Shown piece after piece: positions 6,082 through 9,944 of a stretch of 9,944 nt of DNA. How positions within the stretch are numbered: position 1 is the first letter of the stretch; each line of letters begins with the position of its first letter. The notes under the pieces were generated by a model. The model was not told where the DNA came from. It saw only the letters and a program-made list of their open reading frames with translations, and ran no database searches. Made by a program: the position numbers and the translations under genes. The stretch lies in NCBI GenBank assembly GCA_937926325.1, contig CALAZQ010000455.1, positions 1 through 9,944 of the forward strand, written 5' to 3'. This DNA comes from an uncultured Planctomycetaceae bacterium (GTDB taxonomy: Bacteria; Planctomycetota; Planctomycetia; Pirellulales; UBA1268).

Positions 6082-7557
6082 CTACCCGCGGGCGCCCCGC
6101 TTGCGGCGGCGGGCCTCTTTCTCCCGCTGCTTTTTCAGCTTTCGCCGCTGCTCGGCCGTCAGCCGTTTGCCGGTGTCGCCCTTGGGCCGCCCAATCCGGC
6201 CAGCGGGGTTGGCCATGGCGGTCTGCAGCTTCTGCACCTCCCGCATCCGTTCCCGCATGCCGAGGCCGGCCATGCCCTTCATCATCGACGCCATGCCGTC
6301 GAACTGTTTGACCAGATCGTTGACCTCCTGTGGCTGCACCCCGGCCCCGGCCGCGATCCGCCGCCGGCGTGACTGGTCGATGAACTTCGACGGGTTCCGC
6401 CGTTCGTCCGGAGTCATCGAGTCGATGATGCCGAAGAGCCGATTGACGTCTTTGTCGAGATCGGCATCACCCAGCATCTCCTGCATGCCCCCCATGCCGG
6501 GAATCATGCCGAGCACCTTGCCCAGCGGGCCGAGCCGCCGGGTCTGGAGCATCATCTTCTTGAAGTCTTCCAGGGTGAACTCGCCCGCTTTGAGCCGTTC
6601 CTCCTGCCGCTGCATCTCGTCCTGGTCGAACTTCCGCTGCGCCTCTTCGACCAGGCTGACCACGTCCCCCATGCCGAGGATCCGGCCGGCGAGCCGGTCG
6701 GGATGAAACTCCTCGATCGCCTCGACACCCTCGCCGGTGCCCATGAACTTGATCGGCACCCCGGTGACGCTTTTGACCGACAGTGCCGCCCCGCCCCGGG
6801 CATCGCCGTCGAGCTTCGTCATGATCACGCCGTCGATCTCGAGGGCCTCGTTGAAGGCCCGGGCGCTTTCAACGGCATCCTGGCCGGTCATCGCATCGAC
6901 CACCAGAAACACCTGATCGGGTGAGACTGTCCGGTCGATCCGCGAGAGTTCCGCCATCAGGGCTTCGTCGATGGCCAGCCGGCCGGCGGTGTCGAGGATG
7001 ACGACGGCGGCCCCTTCCTGCTTGGCCTTGGCCACCCCCGCCTTGCAGACGGCGACCGGATCGGTCTGGCCGTCAGGCGTGTGGACCGGCACGCCGATCT
7101 GGCCGCCGAGGACGGCCAGCTGTTCGATGGCGGCCGGCCGCTGCAGGTCGGCGGCGACCATCAGCACGCCCCGGCCCTGCTCCTTGATGCGGCGGGCCAG
7201 CTTGCCGCAGGTGGTGGTTTTGCCGGAGCCCTGCAGACCGCAGAGCATCAGCACCGTCACCTCACCGGACCGGAAGGGGATGGTGTGGTCCACCGGCCCC
7301 ATCAGGTTGACCAGTTCGCGGTGGACGATCCCGACAAGCTGCTGGGCGGGGTCGAGCGACTCCAGCACCTTCGCCCCGACGGCGTCGGCGGCGACCCGGT
7401 CGAGGAACTCTTCAACCACGTCGTAGGCGACGTCGGCCTCGAGCAGGGCGGTGCGGACCTCGTCCAGGCCCTCCCGCATGTTGGCTTCGCTGAGCTTGCC
7501 GCGGCCGCGGAGGGACGTCAGAGCCGAGGTGAGCGACTTGGAGAGGTTGTCAAACAT
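6082..7557 (-). CDS. ffh: Signal recognition particle GTPase Ffh (SRP54)
   Basis: Ffh binds signal sequences on nascent membrane and exported proteins and, with SRP RNA and FtsY, delivers ribosomes to the translocon. The 491-residue product has the N domain (1 to about 90, with ALLEADV at 37-43). The G domain has the P-loop GLQGSGKTT (107-115), the AADLQRP motif (135-141), DTAGR (189-193) and [10 protein letters not shown] (247-256). The Met-rich M domain (about 325-440) carries [12 protein letters not shown] and the RNA-binding [10 protein letters not shown] helix. It ends in a very basic tail ([17 protein letters not shown]), slightly longer than in E. coli Ffh (453 residues). The ATG at 7557 is the family start. 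There is no Shine-Dalgarno; a TATACT box ends 7 nt before the ATG, so translation may be leaderless. It is the first gene of the cluster. Confidence 0.97.
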   Translation of the reverse strand: MFDNLSKSLTSALTSLRGRGKLSEANMREGLDEVRTALLEADVAYDVVEEFLDRVAADAVGAKVLESLDPAQQLVGIVHRELVNLMGPVDHTIPFRSGEVTVLMLCGLQGSGKTTTCGKLARRIKEQGRGVLMVAADLQRPAAIEQLAVLGGQIGVPVHTPDGQTDPVAVCKAGVAKAKQEGAAVVILDTAGRLAIDEALMAELSRIDRTVSPDQVFLVVDAMTGQDAVESARAFNEALEIDGVIMTKLDGDARGGAALSVKSVTGVPIKFMGTGEGVEAIEEFHPDRLAGRILGMGDVVSLVEEAQRKFDQDEMQRQEERLKAGEFTLEDFKKMMLQTRRLGPLGKVLGMIPGMGGMQEMLGDADLDKDVNRLFGIIDSMTPDERRNPSKFIDQSRRRRIAAGAGVQPQEVNDLVKQFDGMASMMKGMAGLGMRERMREVQKLQTAMANPAGRIGRPKGDTGKRLTAEQRRKLKKQREKEARRRKRGARG

Positions 7558-7564
7558 GCCGCCG

Positions 7565-7570
7565 AGTATA
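7565..7570 (-). promoter_or_regulatory. -10 box of ffh (possible leaderless mRNA)
   Basis: TATACT on the minus strand lies with 7 nt between it and the ATG, so transcription would begin at or beside the A of the start codon. The surrounding GCTATACTC is identical to that of the tRNA-Gly promoter. A -35 match is poor: the best is TTTCCT with a 15-bp spacer. Confidence 0.5.
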
Positions 7571-7594
7571 GCTGCCCCGGGCGGCAGGAAAGGG

Positions 7595-7702
7595 GCCTGC
7601 TCCCCGCGACGATGGGCCGCTCGAATCGGGAGCGATCACACGGCGTGTCGCATGGCCCGATGCGTGGCCGGCAAGAGCGGCACATCGTCGCGGGGAGCAG
7701 GC
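7595..7702. repeat. 28-bp inverted repeat with structured loop, upstream of ffh
   Basis: Arms 7595-7622 and 7675-7702 are inverted copies matching at 27 of 28 positions; the only mismatch is 7615 against 7682. Arm 1 begins GCCTGCTCCCCGCGACGATG. The 52-nt loop can pair further: ATCGGG (7625-7630) with CCCGAT (7656-7661), ACAC with GTGT (7638-7648), or alternatively CGCAT with ATGCG (7649-7664). The element lies between the lipoprotein stop (7740) and the ffh promoter. No open frame or U-run accompanies it. It could be a 3' stabiliser or terminator, a small RNA, or a MITE-like repeat. Confidence 0.85.
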
Positions 7703-7739
7703 GGGCTCGATCAGGTTGTCAGGCCGATCTGGCGGTATC

Positions 7740-8024
7740 TCAGGAAAAGGTGCCGGGCTCACCGGTGGCCGGGCCGGGGCTGATGACGGTACCACCCTCG
7801 ATCACGCCTTCGCAGCAGGGAGCGGGGGAGCCACAGGGTTCGCAGCAGGGGGCGGCCTGACAGGGATCGCAGGGGACCCCGCAGTCCTGACGATAGATTC
7901 GCCGGCCGGTGTTCCGGAACTCCATAAAGGAGGGCCGGCGGCAGCTGTTGCCGAAGCAGCTGCTGCAACCGGGCAGCGTGGCCAGGCAGCCGACGGCGGT
8001 GAGCAGGCAGACGACACGGATCAT
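7740..8024 (-). CDS. Small Cys-rich lipoprotein, unknown function
   Basis: The product is 94 residues. A short signal peptide (MIRVVCLLTAVGCLATLPGC) ends in the lipobox LPGC with the lipidated cysteine at 20. The mature chain is only about 75 residues. It is packed with cysteines in pairs and CxxC-type spacings (CGVPCDPCQAAPCCEPCG, then PCC) and ends with a Gly/Pro/Thr-rich tail containing GGTVISPG. Disulfide bonds or metal binding are possible, but no known motif fixes a function. The ATG at 8024 is well supported by GGAGG (8032-8036) 7 nt upstream. The gene runs in the same direction as ffh, 182 bp away, with the long inverted repeat between them. It resembles the lipoprotein at 1799-2176. 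Confidence 0.82.
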   Translation of the reverse strand: MIRVVCLLTAVGCLATLPGCSSCFGNSCRRPSFMEFRNTGRRIYRQDCGVPCDPCQAAPCCEPCGSPAPCCEGVIEGGTVISPGPATGEPGTFS

Positions 8025-8055
8025 GGAGAAGCCTCCGAAGGCGACAGGTTTTCAG

Positions 8056-8088
8056 GGCAGTGATGCATCGTCGTTGGCGATCACTGCC
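8056..8088. repeat. 9-bp perfect inverted repeat before lipoprotein gene 2
   Basis: GGCAGTGAT (8056-8064) and ATCACTGCC (8080-8088) flank a 15-nt loop. It lies about 20 nt upstream of the lipoprotein Shine-Dalgarno, so in the minus-strand transcript it may form a leader hairpin. It could also be an operator. Confidence 0.5.
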
Positions 8089-8121
8089 GGCAGCCGGCGT
8101 CTCAATCGCTGGCCACTCCCG

Positions 8122-8129
8122 AACCCTAC
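8122..8129 (-). promoter_or_regulatory. GTAGGGTT motif upstream of lipoprotein gene 2
   Basis: On the minus strand GTAGGGTT lies 98-105 nt before the lipoprotein start. It is the same octamer, with a GG two bases before it, as upstream of the first lipoprotein gene. No matching -35 box is seen here. Confidence 0.25.
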
Positions 8130-8314
8130 CCCACGGATTGTGCGCGTGCCGGTAACTTTTTCTGCCGCCGCAAAAACGCGTGTGGCTGAAACACGTGCTA
8201 CGGTTGGGAAGCTTCGGCAAACGCTGTCGGGGCCACACCGTTTGAATGGGCCGCGGGCAGGTTGGCTACTGCTCCGCGGCAGCACCGATTCCAGAGCTGA
8301 GCGTTTCAGTGTTC

Positions 8315-9433
8315 ATGCGATTTTGCCAACTGAAAACCTGTCGGCAGGTTCCCGGTTGTTCTGCGGGACTCAGGCGTGGCCTGTCCGGCGTTGTGTTCCT
8401 GATCGCGCTGACTTTGACGGCTGCTCAATCCGCACCTGCCGCCGGGCTGAGTGACTGCCGGGCAGTGGAGACATCGCTGTCATCGTGCCCGGCGGCCTGT
8501 CCGGTTCCAGCTGAAGTCTGGGCGGTGAGCACGCGGCGGCTGCCGGGCATCTGCGGGCTGCCAGCGACGGCTCACCCGGGGGTCGAACGCTACGACGGCA
8601 GTTCCCGCCGCTGGCTGCCGGCCGACCTCGGCGGGATTGTGGCCGGTGAACAGCCGCTGGTCATCTTTATTCACGGCAACCGCTATGACCCCTGTTCGGC
8701 GAAACGCCAGGGGCTGCAACTGGCCCGACGGTGTGCCGGCCTCTGCGGGCCGGCCAATGCCCAGACGCTGGTCTATTCCTGGCCCAGCCAGCAGGACGGC
8801 CGGCTGCTGAAGGATGGCCGCAGCAAGTACCGCCGCTGCTACACCGAGGGCTATTACCTGGCCTGGCTGCTGGGCCAGCTCGCCCCCGACCGTCCGGTCG
8901 TGTTCGTGGGGTACAGCTTTGGAGCTCTGATCACCCTCGAGGCCCTCGACAACCTGCTGACAGCTGAAGCGGCCGGGCTGCCGGTGAGCCCCTGGCGGCA
9001 GCGGCCGGGAGAGACCCGGCTGGTCTTCATCGCCCCGGCAGTCCGCTGTGACGCCTTCGCCCCATGCGGCCCCTACCGTGAGACCCTCGATTGCGTCGAC
9101 TGCCTATCACTGACCATCAACTCACGGGATGACGCCCTCCGGTTTTTCCACCTGCTCGATCGGTACACGAAGGTCGATGCCCTGGGCCACACCGGGATGC
9201 CGCAGCGGTGGGTCCCGGCCGAGGTTGCCTATTCGGCCGTCGACGCCCGAAGAATCGTCGGCCGTGAACATGGCTTTCCGCTCTATCTCCGTTCGACCAC
9301 GCTGATGCGGCGGATCTGTGGCGACAGCTATGGAACAGCCCTCGACTTGCAGGCTGCCGAGCCGCCTCCAGCCGCACCGCTCGAGGCTGCCGAGGCCCAG
9401 CGGCCGAGGCCCAGCAGGTGGGCGGAGAGGTAA
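8315..9433 (+). CDS. Exported Cys-rich alpha/beta hydrolase
   Basis: The product is 372 residues. A long basic N-region precedes a hydrophobic segment (about 25-43, ending AQSAPAA), read as a signal peptide for export. The hydrolase core shows LVIFIHGN (115-122; the HGN turn forms the oxyanion hole), a YSWPS strand (154-158) and the nucleophile elbow GYSFG with Ser201. Asp272/273 in NSRDDAL is a candidate acid, and His319 in GREHGFPLYL a candidate base. The pattern is reminiscent of DUF900-like hydrolases, but the substrate cannot be named. About 13 cysteines lie in the mature part, suggesting disulfides. The Pro/Ala/Glu-rich C-terminus looks disordered. The ATG at 8315 is preferred because it begins the signal peptide; the ATG at 8246 would add 23 residues. 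It converges on the epimerase gene with 17 bp between the stops. Confidence 0.82.
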   Translation: MRFCQLKTCRQVPGCSAGLRRGLSGVVFLIALTLTAAQSAPAAGLSDCRAVETSLSSCPAACPVPAEVWAVSTRRLPGICGLPATAHPGVERYDGSSRRWLPADLGGIVAGEQPLVIFIHGNRYDPCSAKRQGLQLARRCAGLCGPANAQTLVYSWPSQQDGRLLKDGRSKYRRCYTEGYYLAWLLGQLAPDRPVVFVGYSFGALITLEALDNLLTAEAAGLPVSPWRQRPGETRLVFIAPAVRCDAFAPCGPYRETLDCVDCLSLTINSRDDALRFFHLLDRYTKVDALGHTGMPQRWVPAEVAYSAVDARRIVGREHGFPLYLRSTTLMRRICGDSYGTALDLQAAEPPPAAPLEAAEAQRPRPSRWAER

Positions 9434-9450
9434 CAGCCGTCGCAGGGTAC

Positions 9451-9944
9451 TCACGAACCTGCAGGCTGTTCCAGGAACCAGCGGGCGGTCGCCGTCAGGC
9501 CCGCCTCGAGGCCGGTGGTCGGCCGCCAGGCGAGTGCTTCGGCGGCACGGTCGGCGGCGACGAGGTTTGAGCGGAGGTCACCGGGCCGGGCCGGGCCGTG
9601 CTCGGGTGACGGGAGTGCTGCGGGCCGGCCGGCAGCCGCCAGCAACTCGGCCATTCGTTTCCGCAGGAGGTCCTCCAGTTGGTTGACGTCGGTGCCGATG
9701 CCGGTGCCGATGTTCAGGCTGACCAGCTGGCCCGGCGGCACTGCGGTGTCGCCGAGGGTGAGGGCCGCCAGATTGGCGGCGGCGACATCGGGGCCGTAGA
9801 CATAGTCCCGCACGTAGCGGCCGTCGCCATTGATCCGGGCCGGCTCACCAGCGAGCAACTTCTTGCAGAAGATGGCAACGACACCCGCCTCGCCATGCGG
9901 GTTCTGCCGGGGCCCGTAGACGTTGGAGTACCGCAGGGCGACGG
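9451..9944 (-). CDS. NAD-dependent sugar epimerase/dehydratase (C-terminal part, cut by window end)
   Basis: Only the last 163 codons are present; the gene runs off the right edge, with the first complete codon ending at 9942. The visible part carries the extended-SDR signature of UDP-glucose 4-epimerase-like enzymes: ALRYSNVYGPRQNPHGEAGV, then IFCKKLLAGEP, GDGRYVRDYVYGPDVAAAN and LNIGTGIGTDVNQL. The C-terminal AADRAAEALAWRPTTGLEAGL segment places the active-site helix against the substrate. Such enzymes interconvert nucleotide sugars for envelope polysaccharide. The Rossmann NAD-binding motif and the YxxxK catalytic pair lie beyond the window, so the exact substrate (UDP-Glc, UDP-GlcNAc or other) cannot be settled. 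Confidence 0.9.
   Translation of the reverse strand, partial: VALRYSNVYGPRQNPHGEAGVVAIFCKKLLAGEPARINGDGRYVRDYVYGPDVAAANLAALTLGDTAVPPGQLVSLNIGTGIGTDVNQLEDLLRKRMAELLAAAGRPAALPSPEHGPARPGDLRSNLVAADRAAEALAWRPTTGLEAGLTATARWFLEQPAGS

Larger units (their letters stand above)
8025..8314. other. Divergent intergenic region, lipoprotein / hydrolase
   Basis: This 290-bp gap separates two divergent genes and shows no convincing coding frame. It holds the lipoprotein Shine-Dalgarno (8032-8036), a 9-bp perfect inverted repeat (8056-8064 with 8080-8088, GGCAGTGAT arms, 15-nt loop), and a minus-strand GTAGGGTT motif (8122-8129). A weak CGTGT/ACACG hairpin lies at 8179-8195. No clear sigma70 promoter for the hydrolase is visible. 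An in-frame ATG at 8246 could extend the hydrolase upstream into this region. Confidence 0.5.

Noticed and set aside
4530..6311. 593-codon open frame on the plus strand over trmD and rpsP
   Set aside because: It is antisense to trmD, rpsP and the end of ffh, which all show family motifs. It has Gly/Arg/Ser-rich low complexity and no domain.
7595..7702. SRP RNA (4.5S, ffs) next to ffh
   Set aside because: The size and hairpin form fit, but the conserved GGAA tetraloop and the flanking AGCAG/CAGGT-type internal loops of SRP RNA are absent on both strands.
1..9944. Defence island, prophage, IS element or CRISPR array
   Set aside because: No transposase, integrase, nuclease-helicase set, spaced direct repeats or toxin-antitoxin pair is visible. 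The genes are mostly housekeeping.

Overview
The window is a GC-rich bacterial chromosome segment. It most resembles a planctomycete of the Pirellula/Rhodopirellula kind. That is an inference from several traits: very high GC, weak or absent Shine-Dalgarno sites before many genes, an FHA protein with a long acidic tail, two small Cys-rich lipoproteins, an exported Cys-rich hydrolase, and an ffh-rpsP-trmD-rplS-yraN cluster lacking rimM. No phage, IS, CRISPR or other clearly mobile feature was seen.

Left part (1-2350). A tRNA-Gly(GCC) on the minus strand is divergent from a plus-strand pair: an FHA-domain protein and panB (pantothenate/CoA synthesis). Each side has a recognisable sigma70-like promoter. 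Convergent to panB is a small lipoprotein gene with a very strong Shine-Dalgarno. Its upstream region holds an 11-bp perfect inverted repeat.

Centre-left (2351-3661). A 29-residue, extremely basic protein on the minus strand, possibly ribosome-associated, is divergent from an App1/DUF2183-type phosphatase.

Centre (3634-7557, minus strand). This is a translation and protein-targeting cluster, transcribed right to left: ffh (SRP GTPase), rpsP (bS16 with an unusual Ala/Glu/Pro tail), trmD (tRNA m1G37 methyltransferase), rplS (bL19) and yraN (UPF0102). The gene order is classic, but no rimM or KH-domain gene lies between rpsP and trmD. ffh has a TATACT box only 7 nt before its ATG, which suggests a leaderless mRNA.

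Right part (7558-9944). Upstream of ffh is a strong 28-bp inverted repeat (27/28 paired, 52-nt loop), then a second Cys-rich lipoprotein on the minus strand. Divergent from it is an exported alpha/beta hydrolase on the plus strand. The window ends inside an NAD-dependent sugar epimerase gene on the minus strand, of which only the C-terminal 163 codons are present.

Most of the window is housekeeping. The observations most worth following are the long inverted repeat before ffh, an 11-mer it shares with the other intergenic inverted repeat, the tiny basic protein, and the two look-alike lipoproteins that share an upstream GTAGGGTT motif. No gene-free stretch exceeds 300 bases; the longest is 8025-8314.
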